Part shown: positions 45,751 through 57,389 of the stretch, piece after piece
Layout of the letters: each line of letters begins with the position of its first letter
Numbering within the stretch: position 1 is the first letter of the stretch
Origin: Imbricaverruca yamaguchii
Taxonomy: Eukaryota > Arthropoda > Thecostraca > Neoverrucidae
Length of the DNA stretch: 64,000 bases
NCBI GenBank assembly: GCA_034440575.1
Contig: JAOTOL010001455.1
Coordinates: 434,001-498,000 of the forward strand
Reading direction: 5' to 3'
The notes under the pieces: generated by a model
Told to the model about the DNA's origin: nothing
Seen by the model: the letters and a program-made list of their open reading frames with translations, nothing else
Database searches by the model: none
Position numbers and translations under genes: made by a program

Positions 45751-45906
45751 CTTAACCGTATTCCGGTACCGGTGGAATACGGTTAAGTAGAGTAGAGATA
45801 GATATTTCCTCCCCACCCCCACCCCACCAGGTGGTGGTGGTAGTGGTGGGGTGGTAGTGGTGGAGTGGTAGTGGTGGGGTGGGGTGGGGAGGAAATATCG
45901 ATCTCT
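45751..45906. repeat. Two adjacent long palindromes
   Basis: Palindrome 1: CTTAACCGTATTCC (45751-45764) and its exact complement GGAATACGGTTAAG (45773-45786), 8-bp spacer. Palindrome 2: arms 45794-45829 and 45872-45906, about 35 bp, one mismatch and one single-base gap, around a GGTGGTAGTGG spacer. The right arm is G-rich (GGGGTGGGGTGGGG) and could form a quadruplex. Confidence 0.9.
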
Positions 45907-45909
45907 TGT

Positions 45910-47640
45910 TTTTTTTCGCCTGACGTCTAACCTTTTGAGACAGGAGTGTGGCATTTGATTACTTTGCCTATCCTTTTTATTTTTTGCGCCTAAATATTAA
46001 TGTCGTAACTATACCAGAGGCGGCTCGAGGATTGAATATTAGCAGGCCATTTTGACATACTTGTTGCGAAAACTTATGAAAAGCACATCGATCCGAAAAC
46101 TTAGATTGCTTTACTGCTTAGGTGGACATAATTTCGAGTTTAGCTGCTCATACTGTGCTTACCTACGAACATGATTATTTTAGGCCTAATCATGTTATAG
46201 GCAGATCCAGGGGGGGATGGGCAGCGTGCAACTAGTTTTATCAAGGCGATATTATTTACACTAGCTACATAGTGTTGGTTTCATTGTATTGTTGCATTGT
46301 GCATTTAGCATAGTCTTACTCATGTTATGCTCCAGGTGCAATATAGGAATTTGCATATTGTACCATGGGTGCATCGAATATGTGAACTGAGCCACCACAA
46401 GTGCATATCGATTCCTAGTGCATACTTATAGCCAGTAGCACCATCATTCAGGACATACACCCAAACAATTCAAACCCACCACAAGTACTGATATAACGAA
46501 ATACACGTAGAGCATTCCGGCCTATAATATTCCAACGGATATAATGATTATATTAATGCACCAGCCCAGCCAGCATCCACCCACCAAACAGCACCCAGCA
46601 CGTTTTCGTTGCACCCGACAGCCGACGCTTGTCCTGACATAGAGGACCTAGAGGTGCCTACCGAAAGCCGGCACCAGCACTTGAAACAGCCGCGCAAACG
46701 CAATGCCTGACTCTGCCGGCTCAAGCGTACCTATCTGGAGGTCAAGCCCGTCTAATATTAGCGTATGGTTGTTATCGTGTAAGGACACATCAACAGCCTT
46801 GCGTTTGACAACTGCTCGCTGGGGAACGCTGTGTGACCGGCGACACCTGTGCCGAGTCAACTGTGCGTGAACGTTGGAAGCGCCGAGTAAAACTTCACCT
46901 CCTGCCGCCTCTACACATGCAGCAGCCGACCGGCGCAGCCAACCGGCGTCGTCCGGCTGGACGTCGATTGGCCTCCGCCAGCCTACATGGCGCCGCGCCG
47001 ACCTACCCGGCGCGGCGCTAATGATCGCCGCCGGCGGATAAACACGTACAAACACGCACTCTCCACTGAGCCAAGCTAAGCTGGAGCCAAAGCGGCCATC
47101 TACCATTTCGACTTCAGCTGCGGTAACTGCATGAACGTCTAAAGACGAGGAGTGATTGATTGTTCACAGGTAGTGATCGATGTCGTCTGGAAGGCACAGT
47201 GGAACAGTGCCAACACCTCTACGCCGCCACACGCTTACGCCCTAACAACCCGGCGCGTCGTGACTCAAAACCGTGGCCGTGTTGAGCGGAAGCAAACAAG
47301 TGTGCCGGCGACGAGGGGGCGCCGCGATATCGATCCCACTCGGCCCAGGTGGCTGCCGCTTCCAGACCGGCACCGCCTGCGCATCTGACCGCCTTGCTCG
47401 TGCTCCGGCCCGCGCACAGCTCGGGGAGGGGCAGCACCGCACCCAGCTGGCGAGTTGACCAGTACCGGCTAAACGTACAGGGACCGCCAGCCAGTCCAAT
47501 TCGTCATCGGCTGATCCACTTCCACCGGTGCCTGAGTGTCGTGTGCGTTCAATCGATGGCCTGCCGCTTCCCAAGCCCCGGCGTCATGAACTGTTCTTAG
47601 TCTGTCGATGCCCCATCCTCCCACAGTGCTACCGAAGTCT
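45910..47640. other. No gene assigned
   Basis: 46648-47106 (-) is a 152-codon GC-rich open frame with a protein-like C-terminal part (VDVSLHDNNHTLILDGLDLQ). It matches no family I know and is discussed under findings. 47150-47600 is GC-rich with open frames on both strands and no motif. Confidence 0.35.
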
Positions 47641-47935
47641 GCCCCCGCCACAGCATCACAAACAGTCCGCTACCGACAGTCTGCCGCTCCCTCAGCACCA
47701 CCGACAGTCTGCAGCTCCCTCAGCACCACCGACAGTCCGCCGCCCCTTCAGCACCACCGACAGTCTGACGCCCCCTCAGCACCACCGACAGTCTGCTGTC
47801 CCCTCAGCGCCACCGACAGTCTGCTGTCCCCTCAGCACCACCGACAGTCTGCCGTCCCCTCAGCGCCACCGACAGTCTGCCGTCCCCTCAGCACCACCGA
47901 CAGTCTGCCGTCACTGAGTCTGCAGCTCCCTCAGC
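47640..47935. repeat. Minisatellite, 28-bp unit, about 10 copies
   Basis: CCCTCAGCACCACCGACAGT plus CTGCCGTC repeats with CAGCGCC and TGCTGTC variants. Confidence 0.95.
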
Positions 47936-49381
47936 GCCACAATCCGCCGCCTCCGGCGCGCTTCTGATGGCCGGAGGAGTGGGTGGTCGGTAATATCATG
48001 GAGAGAACGATGGCGCTTTATGCACTTTTTAACCCCCAGAACGCGCTCAAAAGATGACGGGGAGAACCGAGTTGCAGTGCTAGGAAGTCGGCGACGTAGC
48101 ATCACGTCCGCCGTCCGTGACACCAGTGATCACGTCAACGTCACCGGCTCGTGACGTGGATCAATGCCTCTCCGCACGCTCAACGTCTGTTTTGCGTGGT
48201 CAGTTTTGAAGTACAGGAGTTCTGGGATGTTCGGCACAACGATCAAGTGCATGCGATAGGGTAGCGGTGCTCAGTGGTTTCGGTCAGCCTGGCAGACAAG
48301 CTAGCTTTGGCTACTCAGGTGGCTAAAACTGATTTTGATCATTCAAAACCTGCTGAAAGTAGTCTCTCAAAACTTCCGGTTGTCATTTCCAGAAAAAAAC
48401 AGAATTCATGCTACGTTTCACAAAAGACCAGCACGCACAGCTTGGTCCCTTCCAGGGGATACCATCTATCCTCGTTACTGTAAGGCTGTGGATAGATTTT
48501 GACTGGCGAGTTGGTGCTCAAGCACTACCTGCCAGTGACGTGCCTCCACCGATGTCCGCAGGTAAGCTGGTCCTGAACACGCAATAACATGTGTCTAGTG
48601 TCACCATGTGCTGTAACATTTCTACAGCCAGCAGACATAGGTAGCATAATATTACCTGTCCAGCATACGCTGGCACAAGGTGAGGGAACGAAAAGTTCCC
48701 AAGCCAATCAGCTGTGCGACGTATACATACATTACGAAATATTTACTGACATTACCGGCAATCATCAAACGATTGTTACAGCTTCGGAAAGCGCCCTTTC
48801 AAATGAAAAAGTTGTTCGCCCATATCCAGGAATAATCTACATGATCTGAAATAAGAAATAACCCTAATTGATATATTTCGCATTCGGTTCCGAGCATGTA
48901 TGACACTGTCACATTGATTGGGGGGGGCTAATTTATATTTTTGATGTCACATTTTTTATCCTGAGAGCAGCACCATCAGCTGAAAAGCTTGTTGAGCGTG
49001 GGGGGCTGCACTCAAACGTTCTGCAACTGCTCCTCCATAGGTTAATGGATACGTTTCTGTTTGCTTGGGGGCAAAATCAATGATTAGGAAGTATTAGTAA
49101 GTGGAGAGGGGCAGCTCCCCTCCTTAGCGCATATAATGTGACACCCAATATTCTGAAACTATATGGAGGAAGACTGACTGCATAGGCCAGCTTGTGTCAC
49201 TTCACAGTGGATAGTCTGGATAAAAATTCCAACTTACGGAAGATGTAGCCTACTGAAATGTAGTAAGTGACTTAACGAGCTAAAACTAGTTGTATCCTTC
49301 ATCCAGCTGGTCAACACCACTACTTTAATCGACTAACTGATATAGTGGCATGCATTTCCAAACGGTATCGTCGGTACTCAC
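47936..49381. other. No gene seen
   Basis: Short frames only. 48940-49020 is a diverged copy of the 28490-28640 repeat. If the CHMP4 exon belongs to an intact gene, this is its downstream intron on the minus strand, but no further CHMP4 exon was found in it. Confidence 0.4.
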
Positions 49382-49505
49382 GGGCCGGCTGCTCCGGCTC
49401 CGACGACGGCACCGACGGCAACTCCGACGCCGCCGGCCCCAGGTCCAGCAGCTCTTTGTCCAATTCCTCCTGCTCCAGTTCCTCCAGCTCACGCTCAAGC
49501 TCGTC
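49382..49505 (-). CDS. CHMP4: Internal exon of CHMP4/Snf7 (ESCRT-III subunit)
   Basis: The minus-strand exon is 124 bp, 41 codons plus one base. It is bounded by an acceptor (branch-like CTAAC 23 bp upstream, GGATTCCAG|GAC) and a consensus donor (CCC|GTGAGT at 49381). It encodes DELERELEELEQEELDKELL followed by a proline/serine stretch LPSVPSSEPEQPA. This is the highly conserved segment after the core helices of CHMP4/VPS32 proteins, which polymerise into ESCRT-III filaments in endosomal sorting, cytokinesis and membrane repair. Codon use is very GC3-rich, like the RGK exon and unlike the flanks. Upstream exons (core helices) and the C-terminal Bro1/ALIX-binding exon are not in view, implying long introns or an isolated gene fragment. 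The absence of stops and the good splice sites favour a real exon. Confidence 0.8.
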
Positions 49506-51283
49506 CTGGAATCCGGGTACCGCGGGTTAGCACTGCAGTGTTCAACACAGCCTATGGATGACGGCAGAAATTATGTGATTTGCACTCCAGAATCCTGGAT
49601 TTGGTGAGGACAATTTTCTTGCATCAAATTCGGACATAGTTCCCAGTCATTTGACATCACTAACTTCCGCTTAGACTTCCGGAGACTGGATCAATCAACT
49701 TTGATTGTAAATTTCCAAATCATGGGGTTACGGGGAAACCATGGGGGAACGAGATGTAGCACCAGGTTCTTTGCGTAGTTCCATAAAGCACACAATTTTG
49801 GAATGGAAGGAATGGTCTAATATAGCACAGGCTTATTACACCGATACAGACATATTTGTGAAGGAGCAATACCCTCGCAACATTCAATTGCCAAACGACG
49901 CTAGCGAGCCTACCATCAACTGAGGACATGAGATGACAAGATGTCTGATGATAAGATTCCAAGGAAAATAATCTTCTGCATGAAAAAGCAGTACTATTTC
50001 TGTCCGGTGACTGGTCAGATCCAGCTTGCCTTCGCTTCACCGATTCACGTCCTAATTGGCTATCCGATTGGCGGATGTGACGGTGCCACTGGCAGATAGA
50101 ATGGTCAGAGCCACGCGCTATTCGCCTCTTGATGAGATGGCTTTGGAGACGGCCTGCAGCCGCCAGCGGGTCTAACGAGACGATATTATTGACCAGCTGG
50201 CAGATAACAACCCCGGACACACTCACATAGATCATCCATGGAAGGTTCCCGTCTAGGATATTGAACAGCTAGCAGATAACAATCTCGGACACATTCAAAC
50301 AGATCATCCATGGCAGCACTGCTCTCTAATTTACCAGCCTCAAATCAATGCTACCTCAATTATCAATACCTGTCATCCATACCTCAAATATCATGTTCCC
50401 TAATAGTGGCTTCTCCTTTGCTATTCACATCAATCAACGGAGTTATATGTGACATCTGGTCTGTGCACGTCCAATGATATGCGGTAGCTGTGGTCGGTCT
50501 GATGCGGTACCAAGAGCAGGTGTGTCCATGATCCCCACTCCGTGCTCCGACCCGTGGCTCAGTAAAACCGTAGTACCCGTGTACGGTGGGGTCGTGCCAA
50601 CATCGGTGCACAGCGGACACTGTTCAGCCTGACACCACCCAGAGGAATGCATCAAGAGCAGCACACTGCTCAGTCTCCGACACCACCCAGAGGAAGGCAT
50701 CAGGAGCAGACGTTAAAAAAAAAAACAGGGCGAATCGCATATGCAGAAATTACAAAATACATGAAGCAGTGTGACGCATTGATCACGATATTTAATGATC
50801 GACACTAATAGCAAAGCCACCAGGATTAAATATTGCAACACGTCAAGAGCCATCAGTTGCTAGTTGCTTCATCCAGCATTGACCGGAGGGAGTGGGGGAG
50901 GTGGCGCCGATAGCGCCCCTGTCGTTCTGTTGCCAAGGTAACTCGAGAACCAAGCGACAAGGTGACGTCAAACCTCCCGTGTCCCTCAGGCCATCAAACT
51001 ACACATTGTGTCAAAACATTTCCTCAGAGATCAACCATACTACCTCATCGGCTATGACGTCATCAAACAAGTCACGCCTCCACTTCGATGCCTTTGATTG
51101 GACATTCCTGTTCCGGTTAGTAGGCAAGAGCGAGCTGCAACATTTCGCATGCACACGTACGCCATGACGTAAATGTAGAACAACGCATAATTAATGTAGA
51201 TCACCCTTGGATTCATCACAGGTCACCCCTGACCTCATCTCACCTCACCATAGATCTCCGAGTTTCACTCCAATTACGGATGG
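49506..51283. other. No gene recognised; possible CHMP4 intron
   Basis: A 171-codon minus frame at 49720-50235 and shorter ones carry no known motif. No SINE or minisatellite was recognised. Confidence 0.4.
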
Positions 51284-51339
51284 GTTAGTTAGTTATTCGG
51301 GCTTTAGGGCGCATCGACCACGTTAATCATATAGCACCC
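51284..51339 (-). mobile_element. Tail-only SINE copy
   Basis: Minus strand: GGGTGC, TATAT, GATTA, ACG, TGGTC, GAT, GCGCCC, tail TAAAGCCCGAATAACTAAC. The outer stem closes with one G-U pair. The target duplication is weak. Confidence 0.65.
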
Positions 51340-52421
51340 GTAACAGTGGTCCTTTCGACCTAGGTTTCAGGTTCTGGCCAGGTTTACTTCCAAGTGTAGG
51401 GAGTATTCACTAAGGCCAAAGCATTGCACGGCATTTACCTCCCTGGGCATATGACAGCAAATCGTATTTGTGAGAGGAACTCGAATCGGCGGCCATTTTG
51501 AACCACACGTGACCCATCACCTAGAATACTTTCCATCGTCAGGGTGGGCACCGCTCTTTCAAAGTATCGTCGTCGTTGGGATGAGCAATGGGGGCACACC
51601 ATAAGAACGCGTCGCACTGTAAATTGTGGGTAGGAAAACAACTGTATTCGAGTCTTCTCGGTCAGAAATGAGAATGGAAAAATTTCCAAATCAGTGGTCA
51701 AACGTAGGAGCACGTATCACGCAACTGCATCCGGGTTATCATAGGTCAAATAGACATTGTACCAAAGAATGCATAGCAATCTTAACTGTATCTCGATGGT
51801 GCATTTTTTGGAAATCAGGAGAATGCCAGGGCATGCCAGGAAGCTTAAATGCAAGTATATTCGACATTTTACGACCGTCATCATACACCAAATGTGTAGG
51901 GCCGGAATTAACAAATTCATGACTTTTCTCTTCCTTATTGCTATTATATTGTCATGTATGAATACAGCATTGGGTTGGGATGAATTGGTCGGAAGGCAAG
52001 ACTTCCATTTTGTTCCATGAGTCGCATAGAAGGTGTCGCCGTCTTCCGACCGTTTTCAATTTCATTCCGACACGCGAAATTTCGCCGATGTATTGATTTT
52101 TTCTGCTCATGAAACGAGCACCAAAATATGTTCCTACCCGGTGCTCAGGAAGTGATACGTGCTCCACTTAGTTCTCCATAGGTTCAACATCGAGGTAGTT
52201 TACGAATCGTGAGATTGCGAGTGTGTAGTGCCTTCGGTCGGTGTTTGTCCAATCTCACGGTGATTGGTGTGTTGCGGAACAGCATCGACGCCTGCTCCTC
52301 GCCCGCGTCTCGACACGCTGCGAGTGGCGGGGCGGGAAGGGAGGAGGAACGGACACAGTGGACGGGAAGCGGAAATGCGATGCTCCTTAACCCGCGCCGT
52401 CTTTCCGGTCAAATCCTCATA

Positions 52422-53213
52422 CCCGTCTCGGGGGGGGGCGGTTGAAGACCCCTCTAAAATCCAAACTAAGCATCGCACGAAAACGAAAGAGGTGTCATCG
52501 GAAAGCACTCGACGAGTAGGGTCCGGATCCACCCCCCCCCCCCCAAAAAAAAAAATCCCACAAAAGTGGCGTCATCAGGGGGGCTAAATATTCACGACTT
52601 GTCACGACTTACATTATGTTTTTATTCTGGGGAGTTCATTTTGGGGATATACGAAAAAAAATATTTTTTATTTAGAATGAGAAAAGGACAGCGAAATCGA
52701 CCAGGGCTATATTTTTTGGGGGCCCCCGAATTTTTTTTTATTTCAAAATTTTGAGTTCACGTTTTCTTTAATTTTCCTTTTCCAATGGGTGGAGCAGACC
52801 GAGAAACGTTGTTGGAAGTCAACTTGCCCTAATCAAAATGCTTACTTTAGCCAGAATCCTGTATTTGAACTGCAATATGCCAAATACGCAAAAGTTATAT
52901 GTAGTCAAAAAAGAAAAAAGAAAAAATCCAACTCGTACGCTTTGTTGCATCCGTAAAGATAAGCAAACGCTGAAAGTTTCATCAAAATATCTGTATCTGT
53001 TAAAGCGTGACGACGGGTTGAACTTTTTTTTGGAGGTGACCTCACTTGACCTTGACTAACTCGTTGTCCCTAGATGACCTGACCTAAAAATGTTGAATCA
53101 GCATGTCAAATTAATGTGGGAAAAGGTATGCCAAATTTGGGCGCGCTGCCGCGCGCCGTTCGTCCGCTATCCGCGAAAACCCTGAGGGGGCGGTTGAAGC
53201 CCCCCGAGACGGG
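52422..53213. mobile_element. Non-autonomous TIR element (copy 2), inverted relative to copy 1
   Basis: It begins CCCGTCTCGGGGGG and ends CCCCCCGAGACGGG, a 14-bp perfect terminal inverted repeat with a GGCGGTTGAAG block inside each end. The interior is collinear with 44052-44827 in reverse complement. Directly to the right starts Gypsy gag-like sequence, so the element may have inserted into, or beside, a retrotransposon. Confidence 0.75.
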
Positions 53214-53690
53214 ACGGGTTAATATGCGAGTGTTGAAGTCCGGTGAGACCGTTGACGGTTTTCTCTGTGCATTGCGAAGGATAGCGTCATTTTGTGACTT
53301 TTGCTCGGATTGGATAGACGATGGGTGTAAACTAACCAGTTGCTGGAACTGGTGACGAGAGGATGCAAGCCGCCGAACGTTGAATATAGTCGACCTGACG
53401 TTTCAAGCGGCTTGACATTTGCCCAGCTTCATAAAATGCAAGTAACAGCACTGCAATCTGCGGCTCGGCTATCCCATGTGTCGCAGAAAAAGAGCGCCAC
53501 GAGCTCGCGGTTCCAGCAGTGAGTGACGTCAGTCAGCCAATCGCAGAAAGAAGTGCGACCGGTGCTGAGCATCGCCTCACGACGACGGCCGGCCGTGCCC
53601 GGCGACCGGTCGATCGCGTCGCAAGTGTCGCCAGACGGGACACTTCTCAGCAATGTGCCCGTGACATCACGAGCATCACATAGAGCAGCC
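53214..53690 (+). pseudogene. Gypsy-type LTR retrotransposon gag relic
   Basis: Plus-strand pieces in shifting frames: SGETVDGFLCALRRIASFCD (gag core, matching the ESVDDFITALRRLAEHC pattern); a DLTF-like spacer segment at about 53390-53440; and a nucleocapsid part with KCRQTGHFSAMC (about 53620-53655). The last is a CCHC zinc knuckle whose first Cys is replaced by Arg (SRRKC). Stops and frameshifts show it is dead. No protease or RT follows before 53900. Confidence 0.6.
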
Positions 53691-54662
53691 AACAACACCG
53701 AGTAGTTCCAGCCGCCGTCGCCAGGTGCCACTAGTGCTCGTCGACGTCGACGAGCCGGCGAGGTTACGTCATCCGCCCGGTCAGCGGACGCCTATACTGG
53801 CGAGTCTGTCGGTACCGGTGCCCCTGAGGCCACTCGTCACGGTCGTCGGCTCCGGTCAGCACCGCCGAGCACCTACCAGCGACGGATCATCAGGGATGTA
53901 GCCGTTTAGGTTTGATGTTTCCCTTTGGCCTCTTGACTCCCCTTCTCTTGGCTTGACCCGCTAGTGTGGACCAGATATTCAGTGCCAACCTCGGGGGGGG
54001 GATGTAATTGGGAAAAAAAAAATGGGAAGATGAAAAAAAAAAAAAAAATAGAGATTTGGTTTTTAAATGCAGCCAGCAGAAGACCTAACCTTCTGCAAAT
54101 CATGGAATATGCGACTGGGGAAGCTCACAGCAAGCAAATGCAGCAGATGCTAGCAGGATAGAAGTAATGCACTTATACTTTAGCAAAACTTCCATACAGT
54201 TTCGCAAAAGCACATACATCAGCTGGAGCGGCATAGGATTGATAGGGAAGTCTTAGGCTAGATTGAAGTATTGAATTGAATGATGGTACTGTGTATTGAT
54301 GGTACTGTGTAACTATATTGAATAATGGTACGGTGAACAGGCTCGATATATTACGGAAACAATGGCGGATTACCAAATGTAAAGCTTCATTGTGGAAGTT
54401 ACCTTGGCTCTCGCATCTTGACCTGTACATAAACCTATGCACAGATTATATATCTACGTTCATAAGTTGTCACACCGTACCTACAAAGCGTCAAATGACA
54501 ATTCTGACCGAAAACCGTGCTCAATTTGTCGTACTTATGCACATTTCAAACACGACAGGTGAACTGGCACAAACAGGGAAAAGTGAGTCAGAAGGATACA
54601 CGAATCTGCATCGTTATTGAGGATGTTTCTAATGAAAAACAAGTCCGGAAGTTACGTACTGT

Positions 54663-55010
54663 TTACGCCTGGAAGCTTACGGAAGTGGCTTTGAAAAGTT
54701 GTAGGTCATTGTAGTGCAGGGAGGACGTGGAGGTAGATGGCGTGTGAAATAGGAGCCGCATCAGGCGATTGCGTTCCACTCGATCGACCCGCACAGTGTG
54801 GGTGACAGCGGAGCCCGTCCAAATTACGCCGGCGCATTCTAAAATAGAACGTGGATTTGCGAAGGATGCAGCCATCACAGCACTGTGCTTGAATTTGGAA
54901 TGCTTTGTTATAGCTTCGGAGGATGGTGTAGACAGATACAGAGCCCTATTGACTTTTCGCACGTTATCATTCACATACAAAAATATTCCGAGTTGTTGCT
55001 GGGGTGGCTT
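54663..55010 (-). pseudogene. LINE reverse-transcriptase thumb fragment
   Basis: The minus frame reads LGIFLYVNDNVRKVNRALYL, then SILECAGVIWTGSAVTHTVR, VDRVERNRLMRLLFHTPSTS and LHYNDLQLFKATSVS. This fits the end of the RT domain of non-LTR retrotransposons (YLGI..., then ILEYA..VW......L...Q.r.lR...f, then yxdl). No RNase H or zinc end follows at lower coordinates, so its clade differs from the 9976 and 27549 relics. The 5' part is missing. Confidence 0.6.
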
Positions 55011-55109
55011 TAGGAATCAGGGTTCTATTGCTAAGCAGAGCTTGTTGCGTTAACCCTGGTCCCGTCACCCGATCCACGAAATCCAGTTCAACGGCATAAT
55101 TTTGATCGA

Positions 55110-55305
55110 AAGTTTAACGTGCCGTCAATGCATCGACACGGCCGCTCGGTAGCTCGTCCCCGGCCTTATAGGGCCAGCTGCCGACTGACACTCCCGGCCG
55201 GGGGCTAAATGCGAGCGCGCGAAGCGACTCGAACCCTGTGTTGCCAGGACAGGGAGACCAGTGCAGGCCAGCACTTTAACCAACTGAGCTACCGGGGTGG
55301 CTGCA
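55110..55305 (-). mobile_element. SINE-C: tRNA-headed SINE with a third head type
   Basis: The minus strand begins CAGCCACCCCGGTAGCTCAG TTGG (standard A-box) and has the B-box GGGTTCGAGTC about 50 bp on. The sequence following the B-box does not pair with the 5' end, so it is not a functional tRNA gene. The body continues through GGGAGTGTCAGTCGGCAGCT; the tail boundary is uncertain. Only one copy is in the window. Confidence 0.65.
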
Positions 55306-55419
55306 ACATGGGCTGCACTGGTCACTGGGCTGCAAAGTAAATTTCAGTTCAGTGCAATATCTAAACCGCGAATTTCGTTCACTCTTTCTGTTTCCGTTGT
55401 GGGGGAAGGGGCTCTTGCC

Positions 55420-55489
55420 CGTACCCCCCCCCCCCAAAAAATGATTTTCCCCTCCGAAATTGGGGGTTTAAAAAAAAAAGAGGGGGGGG

Positions 55490-55530
<41 letters not shown>
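55420..55530. repeat. Low-complexity poly-C/poly-A block
   Basis: A C11 run, then G-rich and a poly-A run of over 40. Similar in character to the 39.4-39.9 kb block. Confidence 0.85.
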
Positions 55531-55532
<2 letters not shown>

Positions 55533-55805
55533 AAAACTTATTCGATGTTATGCATATTTGTGTGTCCTTTGGACAGATATTCGCTTGAATCTCCATGGGG
55601 GCATAGGCCCGTGGCTAAGCTGAGCGTCTTGGAAACCAGAGGCACGGGGCAGGATTCGCCGCGGCACCCGCCCTCCCTGCCAGTGTGAGAGGCAGGCGAG
55701 GCCATGTCGTCCCAGCTGTTTGGTGCGTCGAAGAGCCACAGCAGAGAGTCATCGTGAGCTGCAGGCAAGCACTTGTCAGGATTTATATTCAATCTCCATC
55801 TGATG

Positions 55806-55870
55806 ATAATGATTGGTGTTTAGGGGGCGCGTCGACTACCAGTGTCACGTTCCGCCCCGAGCTGTGCTTA
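55806..55870 (-). mobile_element. Tail-only SINE insertion with 16-bp target duplication
   Basis: CAATCTCCATCTGATG (55790-55805) and CAGTCCCCATCTGATG (55871-55886), 14 of 16 identical. The insert is 65 bp, slightly longer at its 5' end than other copies, with outer stem GGGGCG/CGCCCC and tail TAAACACCAATCATTAT. Confidence 0.8.
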
Positions 55871-55889
55871 CAGTCCCCATCTGATGGAC

Positions 55890-57200
55890 ATGCTGCGAGG
55901 TGATCGACGTTCTGTTGCATAAATAAGCAGTCGATCAGAAGTAATCTTGCGGAATACTTTTGCATCGCTTGCATGAAAAACACGCTTTGAGTGAAGATAT
56001 CGGGGCATATCGGGGCAAATAAGCCTAGAAAAGAGAAGAGAAGTCAGCAGGAATTCGTCAGGGACACCGGAAACTACTGATCTGCACCTGAAAACTTACC
56101 GTTCGCAATGGCGTCATGAGTTTGGCCAGACAGATCCGACACGAGCCATGCAAAAGGAATACCATGCAGATGGTAGGAATGTTTTAACTTTCTAATTAGC
56201 AGTGTGATTTATATTTTGGAAAGCGCCGGGACAATCTCCAGAAATTGCGTCCGTCTGGTATCCGTCTAGAATCGATCTGGTATCCGTCTGGTATCCGTCT
56301 GGTATCCGTCTGACATCGCCCTCCCCTTCCAACACACAAAACGAAGATAAGTGACTAGTATGTGCGGCATGACCATGTTGGTGTCAAAACGTGCCACTAG
56401 GAACATAATACAGAACCCACATCATATTACATACTGCACTGTCTAGTCCTATTATGGGTAAGCAGGAGATCGATTGAGAATTATAGCGATCTTCGTCACG
56501 TTCTTTTATGTGGGAATGCTTGCGTCGCCAGGCAGACATTCTCCATGACGTGCTGGTGTCCACCAGCCCGGATCCTGTATCTGCGGTGACACTAAGAAGC
56601 TCAACTACCCCAGGTTCAACCGCCTCGTGCGTGCAGAGCTCCGGATAAAGGAGGAAGCATTTCGCCGGTGGTGCTGCATCCGGTCTGATGATACCGGAGC
56701 TGATTTCCATTTAAAATGAGCTAATTTGAAGTCTGTTTCCAGCGCGGAATACTTCGAATAATTGCGCAGTCTGACAGGTGATTTTTAAAATAACCGGAAA
56801 AGATACTGGTGTTTCCCAAAATGCATCTCTAGGATTGTTTGTGCATCACTTATGGTGTATGATATAATGGAAACACCATTCCAGACCACAGGAAACGCTC
56901 AGATGCTTTGTACGAGGCTTTTGTTGCAAAATTTACAAATTCGGCAGTCAAACGGCACCTGATTGCATCATTGTCATCTCGATCTCCTTTCACTAGACAT
57001 ATCAGAAGCAGCAGTGGCCACAGCTTGGCAGCCCATCAGCCCTCATCATGCTGTAGGTTGGCCATGCTGGTGGGAGTAGCGCCATATAATGCACTGGGCT
57101 GATAAGATGCCGTTTCCGCGAGAGCGTTGGCCACCATTCCGTCCAACTTGATGAAGGCAAAAGTTCACACTGATTTGTAATCCCGGCAGGCAGATGGTGT
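55890..57200. other. No gene seen; short 12-bp tandem at 56255-56320
   Basis: The only structure is TCCGTCTGGTAT repeated about five times near 56255-56320. A 108-codon minus frame at 56384-56710 has no known motif. Confidence 0.45.
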
Positions 57201-57214
57201 ACTGATCCAATGTT

Positions 57215-57373
57215 GTTGGTTATTGACTTTACGACACATCGACCGTTGAGCCACGTAGCGTCGCCAATCTCTCACGTCGATTGGCAGCGAGCGAAGAGTA
57301 GCGACAGGTGAGACTCGAGCCCACAACCTTTCGATTGTGAGGAAAGCAACTTACCCCTAGACCACTCGTCCCC
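57215..57373 (-). mobile_element. SINE-B full-length copy with 14-bp target duplication
   Basis: ACTGATCCAATGTT (57201-57214) and ACTGGTCCAGTGTT (57374-57387), 12 of 14 identical, flank 159 bp. The minus strand starts GGGGACGAGTGGTCTAGGGG, has the B-box GTGGGCTCGAGTCTCACC, and ends GGCGACGCTACGTGGCTCAA, then GTGTCGTAAAGTCAATAACC. It is homologous along its length to 22777-22946. Confidence 0.85.
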
Positions 57374-57389
57374 ACTGGTCCAGTGTTCC

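Noticed and set aside
45399..45755. 118-codon plus frame starting MADESEAP
   Set aside because: It lies in a GC-rich block open on both strands. There is no domain, and the 3' half runs into AT-rich DNA.
55240..55305. Functional tRNA gene on the minus strand
   Set aside because: The A and B boxes are good, but the acceptor stem cannot pair and the sequence continues into a SINE body.
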